DNA from: an uncultured Candidatus Melainabacteria bacterium
GTDB taxonomy: Bacteria; Cyanobacteriota; Vampirovibrionia; Gastranaerophilales; Gastranaerophilaceae
Assembly (NCBI GenBank): GCA_946622835.1
Contig: CAMOQI010000089.1
Location: forward strand, 1 to 5,284
Length of the DNA stretch: 5,284 nt
Direction: 5' to 3'
The translations under genes were made by a program, and so were the position numbers. Below the pieces are notes generated by a model. The model was not told the origin of the DNA. It did no database searches and saw nothing but the letters and a program-made list of their open reading frames with translations. Position 1 is the first letter of the stretch; every line of letters begins with the position of its first letter. Below, piece by piece: positions 1 through 5,284 of this stretch.

Positions 1-468
1 TGCATCAAGACTTTGTATAACAAGTTCTGACATACTTTTGCTGCCCGGTAAAAGTTCATCTTCATTAAAGTAAATAGCAATTTCTCTTTGCGCACTTGCA
101 ACAGAATCAGAACCATGAACAATATTATATTCCATAACTTGCGCAAAATCAGCTCTGATTGTACCGACTTCAGCCTTATCAGGATCTGTTGAACCCATCA
201 GATGTCTTGCTCCCGCAACAGCATTGTATCCTTGAATTACCATAGCAACAATAGGGCCGCTTTGAATATACCTGATAAGCCTTGGGTAAAAAGGTTTTCC
301 CTCATGTTCCGCGTAATGCGCTTTCGCCTGCTCATCAGTCACCTGAAGCATCTTTAAACCAATTACTTTATACCCCTTAGACTCAAATCTTTTAATAATT
401 TCGCCGGTAAGCCCTCTTTGAACGCCATCAGGTTTTACCGCAATAAAAGTTCTTTCTTCTGTGTGCAT
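1..468 (-). CDS. ndk: Nucleoside diphosphate kinase, 3' end beyond the window
   Basis: Cytoplasmic enzyme that moves the gamma-phosphate of ATP to other (d)NDPs through a phospho-histidine, balancing NTP and dNTP pools. 156 codons are visible with no stop, so the C-terminus is cut by the left edge. The family signature is complete: nucleotide-site Lys12 in VKPDG, Tyr52, Phe60, Arg88, Thr94, Arg105, Asn115 and catalytic His118 in NIVHGSDS. This is the E. coli Ndk residue set shifted by one. Bacterial Ndk is usually about 140-150 residues, so the protein has a short C-terminal extension (from about residue 138, ELLPGSKSM onward) of unknown role. The ATG at 468-466 is preceded by GAAGAGGAG (485-477) at good spacing and by a promoter at 504-532. 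It lies downstream of the acyltransferase gene but is probably transcribed on its own. Identification is secure; only the end is unseen. Confidence 0.97.
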   Translation of the reverse strand, partial: MHTEERTFIAVKPDGVQRGLTGEIIKRFESKGYKVIGLKMLQVTDEQAKAHYAEHEGKPFYPRLIRYIQSGPIVAMVIQGYNAVAGARHLMGSTDPDKAEVGTIRADFAQVMEYNIVHGSDSVASAQREIAIYFNEDELLPGSKSMSELVIQSLDA

Positions 469-503
469 AACTTTTTCTCCTCTTCCAAGTATCATACAGA
501 TTC

Positions 504-532
504 ATTGTAGCACAAAATTTTATTTTTACCAA
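504..532 (-). promoter_or_regulatory. Predicted sigma-70-type promoter of ndk
   Basis: On the minus strand, TTGGTA (532-527, 4 of 6 matches to the -35 consensus) is followed after 17 bp by TACAAT (509-504, 5 of 6). The -10 carries an upstream TG (TGC-TACAAT), making it an extended -10. Predicted transcription would start near 497, giving a leader of about 29 nt that contains the AGGAG ribosome binding site. The -35 lies only a few bases past the acyltransferase stop codon. Recognised by eye from consensus, spacing and position. Confidence 0.65.
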
Positions 533-535
533 AAT

Positions 536-1603
536 CTAAGACTTTGAACATAATTTTTCGTTTATAAATTTATTAAACGGTTTTTCAAACAAATAATAAA
601 TCAACACACCCATAATTATTGTACACAGTATGTACAATAGCATTATTTCAACCGAATGATGCTTAATTATGGAATTATGCGAATTTTTTATAAAATATTT
701 AAATAAATCTTTTATCAACGGATGAATAACATATATTGCATACGCCCAGCTGCCCAATACCACAAATATTTTTCTGTCTAAAATGCGTGATAAAAATCCT
801 TGTTTTCTTAAAAATAAGAAAAATATAACAGCAAAAATTAAAATATATAAAAATGCCGATTTTCCAGGGAGCTTGTTTATACTTAAGAAATACCCCAACA
901 ATCCGACACAAAATATTTCGCAAAAAGAAATTCCTATTTTAGAGATTTTTGTGCAATTTTTCAAAAAATTAATATTGAACAATTCATTAATAAAATAGCC
1001 TATACCCATTCCAAACAGACCGCGCAGAACACCTTTATTTATAAAAAGCATGCTGCCTAAGTAGCCGCCCGTATTGAAATGAGTCCACTGCAAATACACT
1101 GTCAGAGAAAAGAATGTAACTAATCCGACAACAAGATTTAAATATTTTTTCTCAAAAGTTTTTCCGATATAAAAATAAAATATAGAAACCCAAAACAACA
1201 CCGGAATAAACCAGTGATTTCCGTTAAGTGTATTTGGCGCAAAACCTATATTACTCAACAATGTTGCTCTTAAAATATAATAATCAAACGGTACTGACTG
1301 TCCGCTTATGAAATAAAAAATTGCCAATAAAATCAAAAACAACCAAATAAGCGGAGCAAGTCTAAGAAATCTTTTTTTAATAAATTCAAATGCAGGCATA
1401 TCCTTTTTAAAGCTATGAAAAAGAAAAAATCCTGAGATTATAAAGAAAAAATCAACGCAAACATGCCAATGCCCTATGCCCGGAATCATTTTAGCATAAT
1501 CTCCGGAAATCCCCTTAAAATGAAACATCGCTATCATTATTGCAAAAAGAAATCTGAAAAAATCAATATTATTAAATCTTTCTTTTATAATTCCCTGACT
1601 CAT
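536..1603 (-). CDS. Acyltransferase 3 (OafA/AT3) family integral membrane protein
   Basis: Inner-membrane enzyme of the family that O-acylates (often acetylates) surface polysaccharides, lipopolysaccharide, peptidoglycan or secreted sugars. 355 residues, within the usual range for the membrane domain alone; no SGNH domain is attached. AT3 hallmarks seen: the Arg17-x10-His28 motif in the first membrane helix, DFFFIISGFF (51-60), the basic loop KKRFLRLAP (76-84), NHWFIPVLFW (129-138), SWAYAIYVIHP (285-295) and a C-terminal FEKPF (339-343). About ten hydrophobic segments are visible. The start is placed at ATG 1603 because GAGGGGG precedes it and MSQGIIKERF leads straight into the conserved first helix. 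An in-frame ATG at 1648 would add 15 residues, but it has no ribosome site and lies inside the likely promoter. The substrate cannot be told: no glycosyltransferases or polysaccharide genes are in the window. An acyl carrier or acyl-CoA donor is inferred from the family. Confidence 0.9.
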   Translation of the reverse strand: MSQGIIKERFNNIDFFRFLFAIMIAMFHFKGISGDYAKMIPGIGHWHVCVDFFFIISGFFLFHSFKKDMPAFEFIKKRFLRLAPLIWLFLILLAIFYFISGQSVPFDYYILRATLLSNIGFAPNTLNGNHWFIPVLFWVSIFYFYIGKTFEKKYLNLVVGLVTFFSLTVYLQWTHFNTGGYLGSMLFINKGVLRGLFGMGIGYFINELFNINFLKNCTKISKIGISFCEIFCVGLLGYFLSINKLPGKSAFLYILIFAVIFFLFLRKQGFLSRILDRKIFVVLGSWAYAIYVIHPLIKDLFKYFIKNSHNSIIKHHSVEIMLLYILCTIIMGVLIYYLFEKPFNKFINEKLCSKS

Positions 1604-1606
1604 ATT

Positions 1607-1613
1607 CCCCCTC
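1607..1613 (-). promoter_or_regulatory. Ribosome binding site fixing the acyltransferase start
   Basis: The minus strand reads GAGGGGG-AAT-ATG. The GAGG core lies six bases before the ATG at 1603. The upstream in-frame ATG at 1648 has only AT-rich sequence before it. This decides the start in favour of the 355-residue protein. Confidence 0.75.
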
Positions 1614-1634
1614 AAATCAAATATTAAACAGAAT

Positions 1635-1659
1635 ATTATAAAATACATCCAAATGTCAA
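1635..1659 (-). promoter_or_regulatory. Possible promoter of the acyltransferase gene, irregular spacing
   Basis: In the 64-bp gap after queE the minus strand carries a perfect TTGACA (1659-1654) and a perfect TATAAT (1640-1635), but only 13 bp apart instead of 16-18. Weaker -10 options overlap downstream: TAATAT at 15 bp and TATTCT at 18 bp, each with four matches. A start near 1625-1628 would give a leader of about 25 nt containing the GAGGGGG site. The position and the -35 quality favour a real promoter; which -10 is used is unclear. Confidence 0.45.
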
Positions 1660-1667
1660 TTTAAAAA

Positions 1668-2342
1668 TTATCTTAAATTCAAAAATTTATGAACTTGCGG
1701 TATAAGTCGTGTATTTAGGTAGTTTGAGGTAAATTTATCCAAAATTTCTGTACAAAATTCAGACGTAACAGACATTTTATCCCCCAACATTTTCGGCTGC
1801 AAAATTAAGGGGAAATTGTACTTCTGCGCCATTTTACAGCAACTTACAATTTCGTCATTCGTTATATTTTCATCAAATACAATCTTTACAAAGGTTTCAA
1901 TTCCGGCACATTGCACAAAAAATCTATCGTGTAAACCTTTTGTATCAAGTCCGGTTGCAGATTTTAATTTTATATCGGCAGAAATAATATCAATATATGG
2001 TTTAACTTTAATTAATTCATCAGCTAAAGTTGCATTTGTTTCGAGGTAAATAATCGGGAAATCATTAGATTTACATATTCGCAAAAACTCTGCCAAAAAA
2101 TTTACACTCAATAACGGTTCTCCACCTGTTAACGAAACAGAATGAAAAGTATTCAGATTATAATCTGAAGTAATTTTTTCATACAATTTGTCAGGAGTAT
2201 ATTCAATTCCATTTTCAAATTCTGTATCACAGTAATCACAATTCAGATTGCAATCACAAAATCTTATAAACAATTGTTTATACCCGACAAACGCACCTTC
2301 ACCTTGAACGGAAGAAAATATTTCGTTAATTTTAGCCTTCAT
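1668..2342 (-). CDS. queE: 7-carboxy-7-deazaguanine synthase (radical SAM)
   Basis: Cytoplasmic radical SAM enzyme that converts 6-carboxy-5,6,7,8-tetrahydropterin to 7-carboxy-7-deazaguanine, the ring contraction step on the way to preQ0, queuosine and other 7-deazapurines. 224 residues, the normal length. Seen: the N-terminal SSVQGEG motif (10-16) that contacts substrate; the cluster motif CNLNCDYC with Cys31, Cys35 and Cys38 for the [4Fe-4S] centre; CDT after it (Thr40 matches the family's Mg-binding threonine); SLTGGEP (70-76) for SAM; LETNAT near 100; ADIKLKSATG near 121-130; and the C-terminal IPQVHKFL. Its ATG lies 11 bp inside the end of the dnaJ-like gene, in another frame, with no strong ribosome site of its own (only a purine-rich GAGAAAG further up), which suggests translational coupling. 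queC, queD and queF are not in the window. The alternative of an activating enzyme (NrdG/PflA type) is unlikely given the QGEG and PQxH motifs. Confidence 0.95.
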   Translation of the reverse strand: MKAKINEIFSSVQGEGAFVGYKQLFIRFCDCNLNCDYCDTEFENGIEYTPDKLYEKITSDYNLNTFHSVSLTGGEPLLSVNFLAEFLRICKSNDFPIIYLETNATLADELIKVKPYIDIISADIKLKSATGLDTKGLHDRFFVQCAGIETFVKIVFDENITNDEIVSCCKMAQKYNFPLILQPKMLGDKMSVTSEFCTEILDKFTSNYLNTRLIPQVHKFLNLR

Positions 2343-3441
2343 TCATTAAGTTCTTTCTCAAATCATCCTTTGACAAATTTTTAAGCTTTTCATACAGCTC
2401 AATTTCATCATCCGATAAATCATGAGAAATTTCAATACTTACCGTAATAATTAAGTCACCAACTTTGCCGCCTTTTTTAATACCCTGACCTGCAATTCTG
2501 AATTTTTGACCTGAAGTGGTATTTTTCGGCAATTTCAACTTAATTGTTCCGTCAAATGTCGGGATTTTTATTTCTTCACCTAATGCCGCTTCAAATGGGG
2601 TTATAGGCACATTGTAGTAGATATTTTGTTTTTCAAATTGAATTTTTGTCGGTGCTTGTATTCGAACAACAACAAACAAATCTCCGCTTTGGGCGCCGTT
2701 TTTTCCGGCCCCGCCTTCTCCTTTCAAACGAAGTTTAACACCATCTTTAACTCCTTTTGGTATTGTTACGGTAATCCTTTTACGTTTTGAAACTTCACCG
2801 CTTCCTGTGCATTCGGGGCATTTACCGCCATTTATAAATTTATGTCCGTGGCAGGTCGAACAAATTTGGGTTGTTAAAACGTTTATCACCCTTTTGCTGC
2901 CGGTTATAACCTCTTCGGGAGTAATTATAACTTCTGTTGTAATATTTTGACCTTTCTGAGGTTTTTTATTATCTCTTGCTCTTTTATTTTTTTTGTATCT
3001 CGACAGAAAATATTTTATTGTTTTGAAAATATTATAATCACGCTTTTTAACATTTTTGTTTTGTTTTGGTTCTTGTTTTTTTTCTTTAGGCTTTTCGTAA
3101 TATGTATTTTTTGACTCCTTTTTATTTTCAAAATTCTCCGAGGCAGAATTTGAAGCTTGCTTGTACCGCTCATCAGCAGATGCGGAAGATGTTTTTTGTT
3201 CTGATGTTGTCTTTTTAAAAATACCTTTTAGAATGTTATATTTTTCTCTTTCTTTATCATCGGAGAGAGTTTCATACGCAAGAGTAATCATTTTAAACTT
3301 TTCAATAGCACCCGAATCTTTATTTATATCAGGATGATATTTTCTTGCAAGCCTTCTGTACGCAGCTTTAACTTCTGCTGATGTACAATCGGTTTCTACC
3401 TCTAAAATTTCATAGTAATTTGACATATTAAACACCATCAT
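2332..3441 (-). CDS. DnaJ-family (Hsp40) co-chaperone with reduced zinc finger
   Basis: Co-chaperone expected to stimulate the DnaK ATPase and hand over unfolded clients in the cytoplasm. Domains in order: J domain (about 8-69) with intact HPD (36-38) and helix III/IV residues; linker 72-165; beta-sandwich substrate domain I (about 167-260) interrupted by a short zinc finger; domain II (about 265-338) with EAALGEEIKIPTFDG and GDLIITVSIE. Two departures from true DnaJ: the G/F-rich region is replaced by a polar, then strongly basic linker (23 Lys/Arg between 107 and 163), and only two CxxC motifs exist (CSTC 194-197, CPEC 208-211) instead of four, enough for one zinc ion. This resembles neither classical DnaJ nor zinc-free CbpA, so I give no symbol. 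The start is uncertain: ATG 3441 or 3438 follows AAAGAG (3452-3447), while ATG 3426 gives the family-like MSNYYEIL. It overlaps queE by 11 bp. Confidence 0.9.
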   Translation of the reverse strand: MMVFNMSNYYEILEVETDCTSAEVKAAYRRLARKYHPDINKDSGAIEKFKMITLAYETLSDDKEREKYNILKGIFKKTTSEQKTSSASADERYKQASNSASENFENKKESKNTYYEKPKEKKQEPKQNKNVKKRDYNIFKTIKYFLSRYKKNKRARDNKKPQKGQNITTEVIITPEEVITGSKRVINVLTTQICSTCHGHKFINGGKCPECTGSGEVSKRKRITVTIPKGVKDGVKLRLKGEGGAGKNGAQSGDLFVVVRIQAPTKIQFEKQNIYYNVPITPFEAALGEEIKIPTFDGTIKLKLPKNTTSGQKFRIAGQGIKKGGKVGDLIITVSIEISHDLSDDEIELYEKLKNLSKDDLRKNLMNEG

Positions 3442-3446
3442 ACAAT

Positions 3447-3475
3447 CTCTTTAATGATTTGATTAAAAAAGTCAA
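3447..3475 (-). promoter_or_regulatory. Weak candidate promoter for the dnaJ-like/queE unit
   Basis: After the terminator the minus strand has TTGACT (3475-3470, five of six matches to a -35 box). No good -10 lies at 16-18 bp; only TAAAGA/TTAAAG-like sequence is there. A better -10 (TATGAT, 3442-3437) sits further down but lacks a matching -35 and would only make sense if translation began at 3426. A promoter is expected here because a terminator separates this unit from the gene upstream, but its exact elements are not resolved. No CIRCE-type inverted repeat (heat-shock HrcA operator) is visible. Confidence 0.3.
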
Positions 3476-3490
3476 GAGGTAAATGTATAT

Positions 3491-3525
3491 AAAAAAAAGA
3501 TAAGTTCCAAAAACTTATCTTTTTT
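3491..3525 (-). terminator. Rho-independent terminator, probably bidirectional
   Basis: Perfect inverted repeat: 3493-3506 pairs with 3512-3525 (14 bp, core AGATAAGTT / AACTTATCT) around a 5-nt loop CCAAA. The outer pairs are A-T, so on either strand the hairpin core is followed by a run of six to eight U. It sits about 30 bp after the stop of the ATPase-like gene and about 50 bp before the dnaJ-like gene, so it should end the upstream transcript and separate the two units. The stem is AT-rich, so its strength is moderate. Confidence 0.75.
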
Positions 3526-3552
3526 CGATTATCATTGTAAAAATTCACTATT

Positions 3553-5284
3553 TTATATTTTAACAATTTCGGTTATAGTCGGATCAAGAAGCCTTCTGCC
3601 CACATTATTTTCAAAGGTTATTGAGCACAATGTTTTATTACCGTACTTAATAATTTTTTCTATAATCCCGCGTCCGTATTTTTTATGTTCAACAGTATCA
3701 CCCTGAACAAAGTCAAAACCTTCTTCTGTTGATAAATCATCCTGAGCGGAATATATAGGAACAACAGGAGTGTCTTCTTGTACAATATCCAAATCATCGT
3801 GCGCAATTCCTAAATCATCATTTGCCAACTGCCCATCAGAGATATGCGGTTCTTCAATTTCCGTATATGCCTGCGCATCTATCATATCAAGTTCTGAATC
3901 TGACAAAGTATGAACATCTTGGGAAAATTCTTCCTGCTCGGGTTCTACAATCTCATCTTCTTGAGATTCCATATTTACTTGAGCAAAAGGATTATCATCT
4001 TCTATCTGTTCCGGCTCTTCCTCATCTTCTTCTTGCAAAAGATTTCTGACCGGTTCAATAACATCCGGATGAATTTCTTGATAATCCGCATACCCTTGTT
4101 CAGGCTCTATCGGTATCTCATCAATTATCTGTTCATCCCCGTACTGCTCAATATCTTGAATTTCTGTTGTTACAACAGGAACTGTATCTTCAATATCTTC
4201 TTGCTCAGGCTCAACTTGAATTTCCTCTTCGAATTCTTCCGTATATTCAGACTCTTCATTTACTTCAGGCTCAACCTCAGATACATTTTTTGGCTCTGCT
4301 TTAACATCATCTTGAGCGGAAACTTCAGGATTTTTATCCTGATTTAAGTCTTGATGTGACAATCTCACAGGAATCGGAGTTCCGAATTTATCATATTCAA
4401 CAATTTCCAGTTCTTCGCTAACCGGTATAAATTGATATCTGTCACCTAACACATCATCTTGAGTCAAATCCGTTTTTATCATATTCATCTCAACAATAAA
4501 AGGAATCCCATGAGTTAAAACCCCATAAACGATACATTCATCCTGATTTAATTTGTTTAAAAAGGTACTGTAAGGCGCTGTTTCATTTTTTATAATCTCA
4601 GGAGTGAATTGAATAATATTTTGAGCATGTTCTTTAAGATCTGCAGCATACTTATATTCACTGCTTGCTAAAACCGTTGTAAAAACATGACTATTGTTTA
4701 TAAACTGTTGAAGTAATTTTTTATCGGAATTTCCGTTGTTCAAAGGAACAAAGAAATATACAAATTTATCAAACGAATAAAGCGTTGAGTGAACAAGGGA
4801 TATAACTTCCCTTTGCAACCCCTCATCTATATCTTTAATATCTACAATACAACAGCTTTTTTGCTTTAATTTTCTTTCCAGATTTAGTACTTCATCTTTT
4901 GTATTGGCTAAAAGATTTGCATCTCTGTATTTAAGTAATTTATTTTTCAACAACGCCAATTCAGGCATTTGCAAATCTCTGTATTGATTTGTCACAACGT
5001 CAATAAAATTGTCTATCGGTATAAATTTAAAATCTAAAGAATCTATATACTGTTGAACCGCATAAAAGATATCCTGAATTACCGCTTTTGTTTCCATATT
5101 CACATCATGCAAGTCATTTTCAAAAATAAAATCAATCATTTTTGAATTTAGCGGAAGTTTAAAATCCGTTCCGATTTTCAATTTCGGATAATCTTCAAAC
5201 ATATTTAAATTATCAATAATAACGCATTTTTCCTTCATTTGGAAAAGTTTGCGAACGCAATTTGATATAAATATTTTTTTGTTG
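3553..5284 (-). CDS. Unrecognised protein, 5'-partial: putative P-loop-like domain, acidic linker, C-terminal Tudor/UvrD-tail-like domain
   Basis: The frame has no stop up to the right edge. The first in-frame ATG (5238) lacks a ribosome site and the 15 codons before it read as ordinary protein, so the true start lies outside. Numbering from that ATG: residues 1-250 alternate hydrophobic strands and helices (KCVIIDN 4-10, CCIVDIKDI 129-137, FVYFFVPL 159-166, HVFTTVLAS 184-192, NIIQFTP 207-213). This order suits the part of a HerA/FtsK-like ATPase after its Walker A loop; CCIVDIKD could be the Walker B strand. The Walker A itself would be off-window, so this is inference. Residues 301-510 are highly acidic (74 Asp/Glu, 4 Lys/Arg), probably disordered, with four EPEQ motifs. 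Residues 511-561 (GDTVEHKKYGRG, then ITFENNVGRRLL) match the Tudor/SH3-like tail of UvrD/PcrA helicases, which in PcrA/UvrD contacts RNA polymerase; CarD-type domains are a second option. A role in DNA handling or transcription is possible but unproven. Confidence 0.8.
   Translation of the reverse strand, partial: NKKIFISNCVRKLFQMKEKCVIIDNLNMFEDYPKLKIGTDFKLPLNSKMIDFIFENDLHDVNMETKAVIQDIFYAVQQYIDSLDFKFIPIDNFIDVVTNQYRDLQMPELALLKNKLLKYRDANLLANTKDEVLNLERKLKQKSCCIVDIKDIDEGLQREVISLVHSTLYSFDKFVYFFVPLNNGNSDKKLLQQFINNSHVFTTVLASSEYKYAADLKEHAQNIIQFTPEIIKNETAPYSTFLNKLNQDECIVYGVLTHGIPFIVEMNMIKTDLTQDDVLGDRYQFIPVSEELEIVEYDKFGTPIPVRLSHQDLNQDKNPEVSAQDDVKAEPKNVSEVEPEVNEESEYTEEFEEEIQVEPEQEDIEDTVPVVTTEIQDIEQYGDEQIIDEIPIEPEQGYADYQEIHPDVIEPVRNLLQEEDEEEPEQIEDDNPFAQVNMESQEDEIVEPEQEEFSQDVHTLSDSELDMIDAQAYTEIEEPHISDGQLANDDLGIAHDDLDIVQEDTPVVPIYSAQDDLSTEEGFDFVQGDTVEHKKYGRGIIEKIIKYGNKTLCSITFENNVGRRLLDPTITEIVKI
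3715..4338 (-). repeat. Low-complexity acidic coding region with recurring EPEQ motifs
   Basis: Within the ATPase-like gene, residues 301-510 (counted from ATG 5238) are about 35% Asp/Glu with only Lys302, Lys313, Lys317 and Arg398 as basic residues. EPEQ recurs at 343, 378, 408 and 432, and SAQDD occurs at 307 and 497. The repeats are degenerate at uneven spacing (35, 30 and 24 residues), so this is drifted low-complexity protein sequence and not a recent DNA tandem repeat. It would be expected to be disordered. Confidence 0.75.

Noticed and set aside
699..998. Short open frames on both strands inside the acyltransferase gene (699-923 minus, 783-998 plus)
   Set aside because: They lie wholly inside a gene with clear AT3 motifs, have no ribosome sites and show no recognisable protein features.
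1604..1648. Longer acyltransferase start at ATG 1648
   Set aside because: It lacks a Shine-Dalgarno sequence and overlaps the likely promoter; the ATG at 1603 has GAGGGGG at correct spacing and starts just before the first conserved helix.
1604..1667. preQ1 riboswitch or other structured RNA near queE
   Set aside because: The gap after queE and the overlap before it contain no compact C-rich/G-rich pseudoknot elements; the sequence is plain AT-rich.
1816..2049. Plus-strand open frame of 77 codons
   Set aside because: Antisense to queE, whose radical SAM motifs are complete; no independent start signal.
3442..3552. CIRCE or similar heat-shock operator before the dnaJ-like gene
   Set aside because: The only inverted repeat in this gap is the AT-rich terminator hairpin, with a 5-nt loop and flanking A/T runs; it does not match the 9-9-9 CIRCE pattern.
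3822..4049. Second plus-strand open frame of 75 codons opposite the same acidic region
   Set aside because: Another antisense shadow of the biased composition, with no start signal or recognisable domain.
3910..4347. Plus-strand open frame of 145 codons, rich in Phe, Leu and Ile, resembling a membrane protein
   Set aside because: It is the complement of the Glu/Asp/Gln-rich acidic coding region; GAA/GAT-type codons read backwards give Phe/Leu/Ile. It has no ribosome site, and the minus-strand frame is clearly the coding one.

Overview
The window is AT-rich bacterial DNA, densely coded, with all five genes on the minus strand, so reading order runs from right to left. Standard bacterial code and Shine-Dalgarno sequences fit throughout. 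Lineage cannot be fixed from the sequence. The low GC, the Lys/Asn/Ile-rich proteins and the gene mix would suit a host-associated low-GC bacterium, such as a gut Melainabacteria-type or Firmicutes-like organism; this is a weak inference. No tRNA, rRNA, CRISPR array, insertion sequence or phage gene was found.

Layout, in transcription order. (1) 5284-3553: a large protein whose reading frame stays open to the right edge, so its 5' end lies outside the window. The visible part looks like the C-terminal half of a P-loop-type ATPase fold, followed by an acidic linker of about 200 residues and a C-terminal Tudor/SH3-like domain resembling the UvrD/PcrA tail. It ends at a symmetrical hairpin terminator (3491-3525). 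(2) 3441-2332: a DnaJ-family co-chaperone with a J domain, a lysine-rich linker in place of the G/F region, and only two of the usual four zinc-binding CxxC motifs. (3) 2342-1668: queE (7-carboxy-7-deazaguanine synthase, a radical SAM enzyme of queuosine/7-deazapurine synthesis), overlapping the dnaJ-like gene by 11 bp and so probably co-transcribed with it. (4) 1603-536: an integral membrane acyltransferase of the OafA/AT3 family, probably with its own promoter. (5) 468-1: ndk (nucleoside diphosphate kinase), with a good promoter and ribosome binding site; its stop codon lies beyond the left edge.

Functionally the window is mostly housekeeping: nucleotide balance, tRNA modification, protein folding and surface-sugar acylation. 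These genes do not form an obvious pathway. The least explained gene is the ATPase-like/acidic/Tudor protein at the right. The most unusual familiar gene is the DnaJ variant with a half zinc finger. I see no convincing evidence of a wholly new multi-gene system here.
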